From the NCBI RefSeq assembly GCF_002148795.1, contig NZ_MPOB01000007.1, positions 1-64,000 on the forward strand: 64,000 nucleotides of DNA, written 5' to 3'. The notes beneath the pieces are model-generated. The model saw only the letters and a program-made list of their open reading frames with translations, was not told the origin of the DNA and did no database searches. Origin of the DNA: Oceanibaculum nanhaiense (lineage in GTDB: Bacteria; Pseudomonadota; Alphaproteobacteria; Oceanibaculales; Oceanibaculaceae). Positions 24,368 through 33,028 of this stretch are shown piece after piece. The position numbers and the translations under genes are program-made. Each line of letters begins with the position of its first letter. Positions within the stretch are counted from its first letter, which is position 1.

Positions 24368-25440
24368 CGAAGACCTGGTTCCGGGGCGCGGCGCTTGCCG
24401 TCAGCCTCGCTGCCCTGCCGTTCGCCGCCAGCGCGTTCGACGGGCCTGAACTCTATCAGGGTGAGAAGGCGCTCTACGAGGCCGCGCAGAAGGAAGGGCT
24501 GGTCGTGTCCTTCGACACCGGCCCGACCTGGGCCAACTGGGCTGCGCAGTTCAAGGCCTTCACGAAGCGCTATCCCGGCGTCGAGATGGTCTATAACGAT
24601 CTCGGCTCGGCGGCCACCGTTGTGGCACTGGACAAGGCGCGCAACCGGCCGCAGGCCGACACCGCCTATTACTTCGCCGGCTCCGCCCTGGATGCCGCGG
24701 AGAAGGGCGTCGTCGCCGATTTCAAGCCGGTGAATTTCGACAAGCTGCCGGAACCCTTCCGTCACCCGTCGGGCCAGTGGTTCACCATCCACACGCTGAA
24801 CATCGCCTTCCTGGTGAACACCAAGCTGGTGAAGAATGTGCCGCAATCCTGGGCCGACCTGACGAAGCCGGAATACAAGAATTCGGTCGTCTATCTCGAC
24901 CCGCGCTCGACCGGCCAGGGCCAGGTGGTGGTGTTCGGTGCCGCCTTCGCCAATGGCGGCAGCATGGATAATGTGACCCCCGGCATTGAGTATCTGGCAA
25001 AGCTGCACAAGGCCGGCAGCGTGCTGCGTACCGTCGGCACCACGCCCTATGCGCAGTTCCTGAAGGGCGAGATCCCGATCTGGATCGGTTACGAAAATGA
25101 CGGGCTGAAGGCCAAGTACAAGGACGGCATGGGCGACGATGTCGCGGTCATCATGCCGAAGGAGGCTTCGGCCGCTGCGCCCTACGCCATCAGCCTGGTG
25201 AAGGGCGGCCCGAACCCGAACGCCGGCAAGCTGTGGCTGAACTACATCATGACGGATGCCGGCCAGGCGACCTTCGCGGAAGGCTATGTGCGGCCGTCCG
25301 TGCCGGGTGTGAAGCTGTCCGACTCGGTTGCTGCCCAGCTGCCGGCGGCACCGCAGCTGAAGCCGGTGGATGTCGCCAAGGCCAAGGCGAAAAAGGCCGA
25401 AGTGGACGCCGCCTGGGCCAAGGCCGTACTCGGCCAGTAA
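24364..25440 (+). CDS. Periplasmic substrate-binding protein of the importer
   Basis: A 358-residue extracellular solute-binding protein with a signal peptide (about 1-24, ending ASA-F). The body resembles the Fbp/AfuA/PotD cluster D fold, with LVVSFDTGPTWANWAAQFKAF, WFTIHTLNIAFLVNTKLV and LVKGGPNPNAGKLWLNYIM. The iron-coordinating Tyr pair typical of FbpA was not obvious, so a metal substrate is not favoured. A DeoR regulator upstream would suit a phosphorylated or sugar-like ligand. AAGAGG precedes the ATG, which overlaps the ATPase stop. The long Lys/Ala-rich end is helical. Confidence 0.88.
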   Translation: MTKTWFRGAALAVSLAALPFAASAFDGPELYQGEKALYEAAQKEGLVVSFDTGPTWANWAAQFKAFTKRYPGVEMVYNDLGSAATVVALDKARNRPQADTAYYFAGSALDAAEKGVVADFKPVNFDKLPEPFRHPSGQWFTIHTLNIAFLVNTKLVKNVPQSWADLTKPEYKNSVVYLDPRSTGQGQVVVFGAAFANGGSMDNVTPGIEYLAKLHKAGSVLRTVGTTPYAQFLKGEIPIWIGYENDGLKAKYKDGMGDDVAVIMPKEASAAAPYAISLVKGGPNPNAGKLWLNYIMTDAGQATFAEGYVRPSVPGVKLSDSVAAQLPAAPQLKPVDVAKAKAKKAEVDAAWAKAVLGQ

Positions 25441-25475
25441 GTATCGTTTCCTGAGTGACTTGAGAGGAAGAAGGC

Positions 25476-26288
25476 ATGCGTTCCAGAGCACTTCTCGGCG
25501 GGTTTGCCCTGCCGGGCGCTGTCTTCTTCCTTTTCTTCTTCGTGCTGCCGCTGGGCGTGGTCGTGCTGGAAAGCGCGTCCGAAGGGATCGCCGCCTATCG
25601 GCGCGTGTTCGACGATCCGGCCTTCTGGGCCGGGCTGCGCGGCACGCTGGTGCTGGGCACGCTGGCGCCGCTCTTTTCCCTACTTATCGGCACGCTGGTC
25701 GCACGCCATCTGGTCAGCCTGCCGGAAAGCCGCCGGGTGCCGATGCTGCTGGTGATTTCCCTGCCGCTCACCTTTTCCGGGCTGATCGTCGCCTATGGGT
25801 TCATCCTGGTATTCGGCCGTTCTGGTGTCGTCACCCTGTCGCTGGCGGCGCTGGGCGGCGATCCTGCCACCATTGGCGGCTTGATCTTTTCCCCTGCCGG
25901 CCTCGGCTTCGCCTATGCCTATTACCTGATCCCGCGCGTCGTCATGCTGATGCTGCCGGTGCTGGCGAATTTTGACTATGCACAGATGCAGGCGGCGGAA
26001 TCGCTCGGGGCGAGCCGGTTTCGCGCGGTGCTGGAGGTCATGCTGCCGCAGATCCTGCCGGCACTGGTAACGACCTATTCGGTGGTCGCCGCTGTCGCCA
26101 TCGGTGCTTACGGCACTGCGCTGGCGCTGGTGGGCACGCAGGTCGCCATCCTGCCGCTGGTCCTCTACAGCAAGATTTCCGAGACCGGCTCCGACTTCCC
26201 GGCGGCGGCGGCGGCCTCGGTAATCCTGATGGGATTGTGCTGCCTCGTCATCCTGCTGGCGGAGCTTGCGTCCCACCGTCGGCGCTGA
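25476..26288 (+). CDS. ABC transporter permease, PotB-like
   Basis: A 270-residue MetI-like permease with about six membrane segments (near 12-30, 55-80, 88-115, 130-155, 190-212 and 240-262). Its EAA loop (AQMQAAESLGASRFRAVLE) lies near residues 168-186. It is the second permease of the importer and the last gene of the unit, 35 bases after the binding-protein gene, with GAGGAAGAAGG as ribosome binding site. The next gene (LysR) is convergent. Confidence 0.88.
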   Translation: MRSRALLGGFALPGAVFFLFFFVLPLGVVVLESASEGIAAYRRVFDDPAFWAGLRGTLVLGTLAPLFSLLIGTLVARHLVSLPESRRVPMLLVISLPLTFSGLIVAYGFILVFGRSGVVTLSLAALGGDPATIGGLIFSPAGLGFAYAYYLIPRVVMLMLPVLANFDYAQMQAAESLGASRFRAVLEVMLPQILPALVTTYSVVAAVAIGAYGTALALVGTQVAILPLVLYSKISETGSDFPAAAAASVILMGLCCLVILLAELASHRRR

Positions 26289-26388
26289 CCGGTGATTGGT
26301 CGGGATTGCCCATAGCATCGCCATTGATCACCACCCTCGGTGGATTCGCGCCCCCGCTGCCGGTGATTTGACCGAAGGCGCGGTTGGC

Positions 26389-27324
26389 CTATGCCGGCAG
26401 GTTCAGCTCGATCTTGCCGTCGCTGGTCTCGGCGTTCTTGCGTATCCGCCCTATGGCCTTGTTCAGATGCCCCAGATAGGCCTCCGCCAGCCTCGAGGGC
26501 GCCCGGTCGCGGGGGCGCATCACGTTGAAGGTAAAGCGGATGGCGGGGTCGAAGCGGGCAACCCACAAATCCGGCCACTGGGCGTAGGCGACGCCCAGCG
26601 GCTCCACGATGCTGACCCCCAGCCCGCGCGAGACCAGGGCGCAGGCCTCCACCGAGGTGAACACTTCGTATTGTTGGTAGCGTGAGATGCGCTGCTGCTC
26701 GAAGGTCGCGTCGATGATGTGCCGCATGCGGCTGTCGCGAATGAACGAGATGAACTGCTCGTCGCGCAAATCCTCGGCGGTGATGGCCTCCCGCCCCGCG
26801 AGGCGGTGGCCCTTCGGCACCACGCACACGCCCCTTGCGTGGAACAGCGGTTCGTTCAGCAATGCTGGATGCTGCACCTGAATCAGCGAGAAGCCCAGAT
26901 CGACCTGCTGATTGATGACGATCTGGCTGACTGTCGTGCTGACATTGAAGACGATCCGCGCCTTGTGATGCTCCACGGCGAAGCTGGCGATCGAATCGGC
27001 GACCAGCGTATGGCCAAGCGACGCGGCGGAGGCGATGTGCAACTCCCCCGACTTCAGGTAGCGCAGGTCGCGCGCGAAGCTTTCGATGTCGTTCAATGAC
27101 GAAAACAGCCGCTCCACCTCGCGGTAGAGGAGCTGCGCGTCATGCGTCGGGACGAGGCGTTTCCTGGCCCGCGTGAACAGGGTGAGGCCGAGATCGTATT
27201 CCAGCCCGACCAGGCTCTTGCTCACCGCCGGCTGCGAGACGCGCAGCCTTTCGGCGGCGGCGGTGACGGAGCCGGTTTCCATGAACATGCGGAAGGCGTC
27301 GAGCTGGCGGTGGGACAGCGGCAT
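26389..27324 (-). CDS. LysR-family regulator of the catabolic cassette
   Basis: A 311-residue LysR regulator. The N-terminal winged helix (about 1-60) reads RQLDAFRMFMETGSVTAAAERL with RVSQPAVSKSLVGLE; the effector domain occupies about 90-300. AGGAG upstream selects the ATG at 27324 (MPLSHRQL) over an in-frame ATG eleven codons earlier. It is divergent from the ABC-ligase-amidase cassette across a 149-base intergenic region and probably activates it. A decayed copy of the 3' end of a very similar gene lies at 41879-42043. Confidence 0.9.
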   Translation of the reverse strand: MPLSHRQLDAFRMFMETGSVTAAAERLRVSQPAVSKSLVGLEYDLGLTLFTRARKRLVPTHDAQLLYREVERLFSSLNDIESFARDLRYLKSGELHIASAASLGHTLVADSIASFAVEHHKARIVFNVSTTVSQIVINQQVDLGFSLIQVQHPALLNEPLFHARGVCVVPKGHRLAGREAITAEDLRDEQFISFIRDSRMRHIIDATFEQQRISRYQQYEVFTSVEACALVSRGLGVSIVEPLGVAYAQWPDLWVARFDPAIRFTFNVMRPRDRAPSRLAEAYLGHLNKAIGRIRKNAETSDGKIELNLPA

Positions 27325-27473
27325 GCGGCAAGGCTCCTGGGGCAAAGTACATAACATTTGTTTATGAAAATGTGATCATTAGCAATTTGAAATGCCAATA
27401 AGAGGGTGCTTCCCTTGGTCGAGTTATCCAGAGGAAGCCAAAAACCTCCGGAATAAGCGAATCCTGAACGGGA
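27325..27473. promoter_or_regulatory. Divergent promoter region of LysR and cassette
   Basis: An AT-rich 149-base region between the LysR gene and the ATPase gene. It contains ATTAGCAATTTGAAATGCCAAT, partly dyad-symmetric and rich in T-N11-A matches, as expected for a LysR box. Exact promoter elements cannot be fixed by eye. Confidence 0.4.
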
Positions 27474-28688
27474 ATGCCGGAGCTACCCTTGTCGGATATA
27501 AACATAACCAATTCGTCGATTCTGGAAATAGACCGGGTCCATAAGCGGTTCGGCGTGCATCATGCGGTGCGGGATGTGACGATCCGGGTCCGGGTCGGCG
27601 AATTCCTGACGCTGCTGGGCCCCAGCGGTTGCGGCAAGACCACCCTGCTGCGCATGGTCGCCGGCTTCGAGACGCCGAGCGAGGGCGAGATTCGCATCGC
27701 CGGCCGGCGCATGAACGAGGTGCCGCCCTACGAGCGTCCCATCGGCATCGTCTTTCAGAATCTGGCGCTGTTCCCGCACCTGTCCGTCGGCGAGAACCTT
27801 GCCTATGGCCTGCGCATCCGGCGCATGGCGCGCGCGGAAATCCACCGGCAAATTGCCGAGGTGCTGGCTCTGGTCGATCTGACCGGGCTGGAAGACCGCC
27901 GGGTGCATGAGCTTTCCGGCGGCCAGCGCCAGCGCGTGGCGCTGGCCCGCGCCCTTGTCATTCGTCCCAAGGTGCTGTTGCTCGATGAGCCGCTGGGCGC
28001 GCTGGATTTGAAACTCCGCCGCCAGTTGCAGCAGGAGCTGAAGCGCATCCAGCAGCGCGTCGGCACGACCTTCGTGTTCGTCACCCACGACCAGGAGGAA
28101 GCGCTGACCATGTCCGACCGCATCGCCGTGATGCAGGGCGGGCAGGTCGAGCAGCTGGGCACGCCGGAAGACGTCTATGCCCGGCCGCGCACGCCCTTCG
28201 TGGCGCAGTTCGTCGGCGACACCAACTTCCTGACCGGCCGTGTCGTCGCGAGCGGCCCCGGCGGCATGCAGATTCGCCTCGACAGATTGGACCGTGTCGT
28301 TGCCGCAGCTGCTCCAGATTCCTCTAGGCACCACCTGCCGACGGGAACCCGTGTCGGCTTGTCGATCCGGCCAGAGCATCTGGTGAAGGCCGGAACGCAG
28401 GACGGGCTGGCCCTGACCTTCGAGGGCACGGTCGTGGAGCGCAGCTATATCGGCGCCAGCACGCGCTACACGCTGGAGGCCGATGGCGAGAGCTATGTCG
28501 CGGTCATGGCGGATTCCGACGCGGGCGTTGCCGCCCTGCAGCCCGGCCAGCGGACAGTTTTCGGCTGGGTGCCGGAACGCGCGGTCGTGGTGCCGCTCGA
28601 TGCCATGGTCATGCCGCCGGAAGAGCGATCCGAAACGATACCGGACGCTCCGGCTAATCCGGCACTTGCCGCCCTGCGCGGTTACTGA
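27474..28688 (+). CDS. ABC transporter ATPase, PotA-like
   Basis: A 404-residue ATPase of the polyamine/opine class. Walker A is GPSGCGKTT (49-57). The Q-loop is IVFQNLALFPHLS, the signature is LSGGQRQRVALARAL, Walker B is LLLDEPLGALD, and the switch is FVTHDQEEAL. The C-terminal TOBE domain spans about 285-385. It is the first gene of the cassette; the two cognate permeases are at the far end (33882 and 34775), with three enzyme genes between, an unusual split. A modest ribosome binding site (AACGGGA) precedes the ATG. Confidence 0.9.
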   Translation: MPELPLSDINITNSSILEIDRVHKRFGVHHAVRDVTIRVRVGEFLTLLGPSGCGKTTLLRMVAGFETPSEGEIRIAGRRMNEVPPYERPIGIVFQNLALFPHLSVGENLAYGLRIRRMARAEIHRQIAEVLALVDLTGLEDRRVHELSGGQRQRVALARALVIRPKVLLLDEPLGALDLKLRRQLQQELKRIQQRVGTTFVFVTHDQEEALTMSDRIAVMQGGQVEQLGTPEDVYARPRTPFVAQFVGDTNFLTGRVVASGPGGMQIRLDRLDRVVAAAAPDSSRHHLPTGTRVGLSIRPEHLVKAGTQDGLALTFEGTVVERSYIGASTRYTLEADGESYVAVMADSDAGVAALQPGQRTVFGWVPERAVVVPLDAMVMPPEERSETIPDAPANPALAALRGY

Positions 28689-28725
28689 CGTCGCACTGCA
28701 TCAACACAACCAAGGGAGAAGCGTC

Positions 28726-29799
28726 ATGCCGAAACGTCCTTTCCGGTCCCTGCCGGTCCGCTCCATGCCGGCGCTCGTCGCGCTTGCGGCTGTCGCGGTC
28801 ATGGCAGCCAGGCCTGTTCAGGCGACCGACCTGTTGATCGCCACCTGGGGTGGCGGCGTCGAGAAGGTGTGGGAAACCGCCTTCGCCGAACCCTTCACCA
28901 AGGAGACCGGCATTAATGTGAAGATCGTGCCGGTACCGACGCCGGAGGCGCAGCTGCGCGCGCAGGCGGGCAACCCGCAATATAACGCCGTCATGGTGAC
29001 CTATCCGCAGGGCGCCAATTTGATGCGCGACGGCATGGTGGAACTGCTGGACCCGGCGGAGCTGCCGGACACGGCGGACACCAATCCGCGCTACCTGATG
29101 AAGAATGCCGACGGCAAGCTGGCCGGCGTCAGCCCCTATTTCATGTATTACGGCATCGCCGTGAACACCGACGAGGCGAAGCCGGCGGACTTCAAGTCCT
29201 GGGCCAATCTTGGCGACGCCAAATGGAAGGGCAAGCTGGCGATCACCCGGCCGATCTATCTGTCCTCCTACGATCTGCCGATCCTGTCGAAGGCGATGGG
29301 CGGCGATGAAAAGAATGCCGGTCCGGGCCTCGACCTCCTGCGCAAGATCGTCCCGAACGCCCTGACCACCTACAGCTCCATCGCCCATATGAACGGGCTG
29401 CTGACGCGCGGCGAAATCGTCGCCGGGCCATACTATTCCGGCCGGGTCTGGCACCTGCGTCAGCAAGGGGCGAAGAACGTCACCATGGTCGTGCCGGAAG
29501 AGGGCGCGCTGATGATCCCCTATCTGCTGGTCATGCCGAAGAATGCGAAGGACATGGCGGCGACGAAGCAATTCATGAACTACGTCTCCAAGGCGGAGCC
29601 GCAGCTGCGCGGTTCCGTGCTCGGCGGCTATCTGCCGCTGAACGCGAAGGCGAAGCTGCCGGCCGAAGCCGAGGAGCAGATGGGCATGACCCTGGCCGAG
29701 CTGATGACCAGGCTCTATCAGCCGGACTGGGCCTTCATCGCCGACAACCAGACCGACCGCATCAACACGCTGGAAAAGCTCATCGCCGAAGCGCGCTGA
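28726..29799 (+). CDS. PotD/PotF-like periplasmic binding protein
   Basis: A 357-residue extracellular solute-binding protein with a signal peptide (about 1-30, ending VQA-T). LLIATWGGGVEKVWETAFAE and FTKETGINVKIVP are typical of the spermidine/putrescine-binding-like family. Polyamine ligand residues cannot be verified by eye, and the neighbouring ligase and amidase genes suggest an amide or carboxylate ligand instead. AAGGGAGAA selects the ATG at 28726 inside a longer open frame. An 11-bp perfect hairpin follows the stop codon. Confidence 0.88.
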   Translation: MPKRPFRSLPVRSMPALVALAAVAVMAARPVQATDLLIATWGGGVEKVWETAFAEPFTKETGINVKIVPVPTPEAQLRAQAGNPQYNAVMVTYPQGANLMRDGMVELLDPAELPDTADTNPRYLMKNADGKLAGVSPYFMYYGIAVNTDEAKPADFKSWANLGDAKWKGKLAITRPIYLSSYDLPILSKAMGGDEKNAGPGLDLLRKIVPNALTTYSSIAHMNGLLTRGEIVAGPYYSGRVWHLRQQGAKNVTMVVPEEGALMIPYLLVMPKNAKDMAATKQFMNYVSKAEPQLRGSVLGGYLPLNAKAKLPAEAEEQMGMTLAELMTRLYQPDWAFIADNQTDRINTLEKLIAEAR

Positions 29800-29804
29800 G
29801 CCTG

Positions 29805-29838
29805 GGCCCCGGCGCTGCCGTCTTTCGGCGCCGGGGCC
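29805..29838 (+). terminator. GC hairpin after the binding-protein gene
   Basis: GGCCCCGGCGC (29805-29815) and GCGCCGGGGCC (29828-29838) pair perfectly around a 12-base loop. No U-tract follows. As in other transporter operons it may protect the binding-protein mRNA or partly attenuate downstream genes. Confidence 0.65.
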
Positions 29839-29867
29839 AGCCGCTTCCGAACTGAATTCTCTCTTTC

Positions 29868-31553
29868 ATGGACAGAACCGCCACCATGAGCACTCTTCGC
29901 TTGCCCATAGAGACCTTCATCGACCGCCTGTCGCGCATGACGCCGGAGGAACGCCGCAAGGCGATCGAGGCCGATCCTCTGCCCGCCAATGTCGGCGCCC
30001 TGCTCGACGAGGCGGCCGCGGAGGTCGGCGACAAGCCCGCCTGGAATTTCTTCGAGGCCGGCATCGTCACCACCTACAGCGAGCTTGCCGCAGAGGTGAA
30101 CCGCACGGCCAACGCACTGCGCGCCTGGGGAGTGACCAGAGGCACGCATGTCGCGGCGATGCTGCCCAACATCCCGGCCATGCCGACGATCTGGCTGGCG
30201 GTGGCGAAGCTGGGCGCCGTCATGGCGCCGGTCAATGTCCGCTACACCGGGCGCGAGCTGCGCTACATCGTGAATGATTCGGAGGCGGCGTTCCTGATCC
30301 TCCATGCCGATTACCGGGAGTTGCTATCGCCGGATCTGGACAGCGAGGAGCAGGTGCTCGCCCTGCCGGCCGGGCGCATCGCGCTGCTGGGGGCGGAGGA
30401 TGCCGGCCCCTACCGGCGGTGGGAGGAGATCGCGGCGGGCCATTCCCCGGTGCTGTCCCTGGACTATGCGCCCGGTCACGACGATCTGCTGAACATCCAG
30501 TACACCTCCGGCACCACGGGCTTCCCCAAGGGCTGCATGCTGAGCCACCGGTACTGGCTGAGCGCCGGCAAGGTGAACGGGATGCGCGACGGCAAGCGGC
30601 TGGAGCGCGTTCTGGCCTCCACGCCGTTCTTCTATCTCGACCCGCAATGGCTGCTGTTGCTGGCCTTCCACCAGCGCGGCACACTTTTTGTCGCCAACCG
30701 GCAGAGCGCCAGCCGCTTCGCCGGATGGCTGGCCGAGCACCGCATCCATTTCTGCCTGTTTCCGGAAGTGGTCTACAAGCAGCCACCCAGCCCGCGTGAC
30801 GCCGATATCTGCCTGCGCCGCGCCAACATCTATGGCGTGCGCAAGGAAATCCACGCCGATCTGCGCCAGCGTTTCAACGCGCCGGCGATGGAGGCCTTCG
30901 GCATGACCGAGGTTGGGCCGACGCTGTTCGTGCCGCTGGAGGCGACGGAAATGGTCGGCTCCGGTTCCTGTGGCAAGCCGACGGCGTTCCGCGAATGCCG
31001 GATCGTCGATGAAAATGGCACGGATGTGCCGCAGGGCGAGATCGGCGAGCTGGTGGTGCGCGGCAAGGGGCTGATGCAGGGCTACTACAAGAAGCCGGAA
31101 GCCAACCGTGACTCCTATTTCGGCGATTGGTTCCGCACCGGCGATCTCTTCCGCCAGGACGAGCGCGGCTATTTCTACATCGTGGGCCGGCTGAAGGACA
31201 TGGTGCGCCGCGCCGGCGAGAATGTCGCCGCGCGCGAGGTCGAGGCGGTGCTGAAGAACCTGCCGGCGGTGATGGACGCCGCCGTGGTGCCGGTCCCCGA
31301 CGATATGCGCGGGCAGGAGGTGAAGGCCTACATCGTCCTGCAGCCCGGACAAAGCCAGGACGATGCAATGCTGCAGGCCATCCTGCGCCATTGCGACCTG
31401 AACCTGGCGGCCTTCAAGGTACCGCGTTACGTGGAATTTACGGAAAACTTGCCGCGCACGCCGTCGGAGAAGATCGCCAAGGGCGAGCTGATCAAGGCGA
31501 AGGCCGATCTGCGTGTCGGTGCCTATGACCGCGTCGATGGCTGCTGGCGCTGA
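29868..31553 (+). CDS. AMP-dependent acyl-CoA ligase-like enzyme
   Basis: A 561-residue adenylate-forming enzyme (555 if translation starts at ATG 29886, which has a slightly better upstream context). The core motifs are complete: YTSGTTGFPKG (P-loop), EAFGMTEVGPT, DWFRTGDL, GRLKDMVRRAGENVAAREVE and a C-terminal TPSEKIAKGEL containing the catalytic Lys. It should activate a carboxylate as acyl-AMP and then acyl-CoA in the cytoplasm. The substrate is unknown; the gene lies between an ABC binding protein and an amidase, so the imported compound or its hydrolysis product is the likely substrate. Confidence 0.88.
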   Translation: MDRTATMSTLRLPIETFIDRLSRMTPEERRKAIEADPLPANVGALLDEAAAEVGDKPAWNFFEAGIVTTYSELAAEVNRTANALRAWGVTRGTHVAAMLPNIPAMPTIWLAVAKLGAVMAPVNVRYTGRELRYIVNDSEAAFLILHADYRELLSPDLDSEEQVLALPAGRIALLGAEDAGPYRRWEEIAAGHSPVLSLDYAPGHDDLLNIQYTSGTTGFPKGCMLSHRYWLSAGKVNGMRDGKRLERVLASTPFFYLDPQWLLLLAFHQRGTLFVANRQSASRFAGWLAEHRIHFCLFPEVVYKQPPSPRDADICLRRANIYGVRKEIHADLRQRFNAPAMEAFGMTEVGPTLFVPLEATEMVGSGSCGKPTAFRECRIVDENGTDVPQGEIGELVVRGKGLMQGYYKKPEANRDSYFGDWFRTGDLFRQDERGYFYIVGRLKDMVRRAGENVAAREVEAVLKNLPAVMDAAVVPVPDDMRGQEVKAYIVLQPGQSQDDAMLQAILRHCDLNLAAFKVPRYVEFTENLPRTPSEKIAKGELIKAKADLRVGAYDRVDGCWR

Positions 31554-31573
31554 CTGACAAGGGGGAGGAAGAC

Positions 31574-33028
31574 ATGACGGAATTCTGGCAGAAGCCCGCG
31601 ACCGAACTGGCGGCGGCGATCCGTGGCAAGGCACTGTCCTCGCGGGAGCTGGTGTCGGCGACGTTGGACCGGATCGAGCGGTTGAACGGCGACACCAATG
31701 CCTTCGCGCTGGTCGATGCCGAAGGCGCGCTGAAGGCCGCCGATGCTGCCGATACGGCGGTCGCGCGCGGTGACGATCTGGGGGCGCTGCACGGCCTCCC
31801 GGTGACGGTGAAGGATCTGGTGCCGACCGCCGGGATGCGCACGGCGCTGGCCTCCTACATCTTCGCCGACAACGTGCCGGCGCAGGATGCCGAGGCGGTC
31901 GCCCGCATCCGCAAGGCCGGCGGCATCATTCTCGGCAAGACCACCACGCCGGAACTGGGCCACAAGGTGCTGACCGACAGCCCGATGCATGGCATCACCC
32001 GCAACCCCTGGGCGCTGGACCGCACCTGCGGCGGTTCCAGCGGCGGTGCGGCGGTCGGTGTGGCGATGGGCTTCGGGCCGCTGGCCGTCAGCACCGATGG
32101 TGCCGGCTCCGGGCGCATTCCCGCCGCCTGTTGCGGCATCGTCGGGCTGAAGCCGACCGTCGGCGGGGTGCCGCACGAAACCTCGCCGGACCTATTCGGC
32201 AATCTCACCTGCCTCGGCTCGATGGCCCGCACCGTGGAAGACACGGTGCTGCTGCACAATGTCATGGCCGGCCCGGACGCGCGCGACCCCTGGTCGCTGG
32301 GGGGATCGGCCACGCCGCTGTCCCTTGCTGGCGACCCGCTTTCCATCCTCAAGGGGCTGAAAATCCGCTGGATGCCGCGCATGGTGAACGACTATCTCGA
32401 CCCCGATATCGAGGCGCACACCGCGAAAGCGGTCGGGGCGATGACCGATGCCGGCGCCCGACTGGTGGACAAGCCGGCGAGTCTGGATTGGAGCCTGGAG
32501 TCCGCCCTGGTGCTGATGCGCGGCTATCAGGCCGCCCGGTTTGGCCAGGTGCTTGAGAAATGGCGCGACAGGATGGACCCGACCATGGTTTCGGCGCTGG
32601 AGGAGGGGCTGGCGCAGGACATCGGAACCTTGCAGAAGGCCCTGCCGGAGCGCACCGCGCTGTATCGCCGGGTGCAGGCGATCTTTGACCATGCTGATAT
32701 TCTGGTCACGCCGACAATCGCCGCCCCGCCGCCGCCGGCGACACAGCGCGCCGACGAACCGCTGGTGATCGACGGCAAGCCGCTGGGACCGCTGCGGCGG
32801 ACCTGGTACTGCTACACCATCCCGTTCAACCCCAGCGGCAATCCGGCGATGTCGGTCCCGTGCGGCTTCACCCGCGACGGGCTGCCCATCGGGTTGCAGA
32901 TCGTCGGGCCGTGGCATGCCGAACAGCGGCTCGTCGCCGTGGCCGCCGCCCTGCAGGCGCTGATGCCCTGGCAGGGGAACTGGCCGGCGCTGGCCGGGGC
33001 AGCGGGTGCCTCGGGGGGTTCGGCATGA
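31574..33028 (+). CDS. Amidase (amidase signature family)
   Basis: A 484-residue amidase with an intact Ser-cisSer-Lys triad: K80 in LPVTVKDLV, the GGSSGG loop at 153-158 and nucleophile S179 in STDGAGSGR. Length is normal for the family (about 450-500). It would cleave an amide to a carboxylate and an amine or ammonia. A very strong ribosome binding site (GGGGGAGGAAG) sits before the ATG, 20 bases after the ligase stop. Its stop overlaps the next gene by ATGA, so the amidohydrolase-fold protein is translationally coupled to it. Confidence 0.92.
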   Translation: MTEFWQKPATELAAAIRGKALSSRELVSATLDRIERLNGDTNAFALVDAEGALKAADAADTAVARGDDLGALHGLPVTVKDLVPTAGMRTALASYIFADNVPAQDAEAVARIRKAGGIILGKTTTPELGHKVLTDSPMHGITRNPWALDRTCGGSSGGAAVGVAMGFGPLAVSTDGAGSGRIPAACCGIVGLKPTVGGVPHETSPDLFGNLTCLGSMARTVEDTVLLHNVMAGPDARDPWSLGGSATPLSLAGDPLSILKGLKIRWMPRMVNDYLDPDIEAHTAKAVGAMTDAGARLVDKPASLDWSLESALVLMRGYQAARFGQVLEKWRDRMDPTMVSALEEGLAQDIGTLQKALPERTALYRRVQAIFDHADILVTPTIAAPPPPATQRADEPLVIDGKPLGPLRRTWYCYTIPFNPSGNPAMSVPCGFTRDGLPIGLQIVGPWHAEQRLVAVAAALQALMPWQGNWPALAGAAGASGGSA

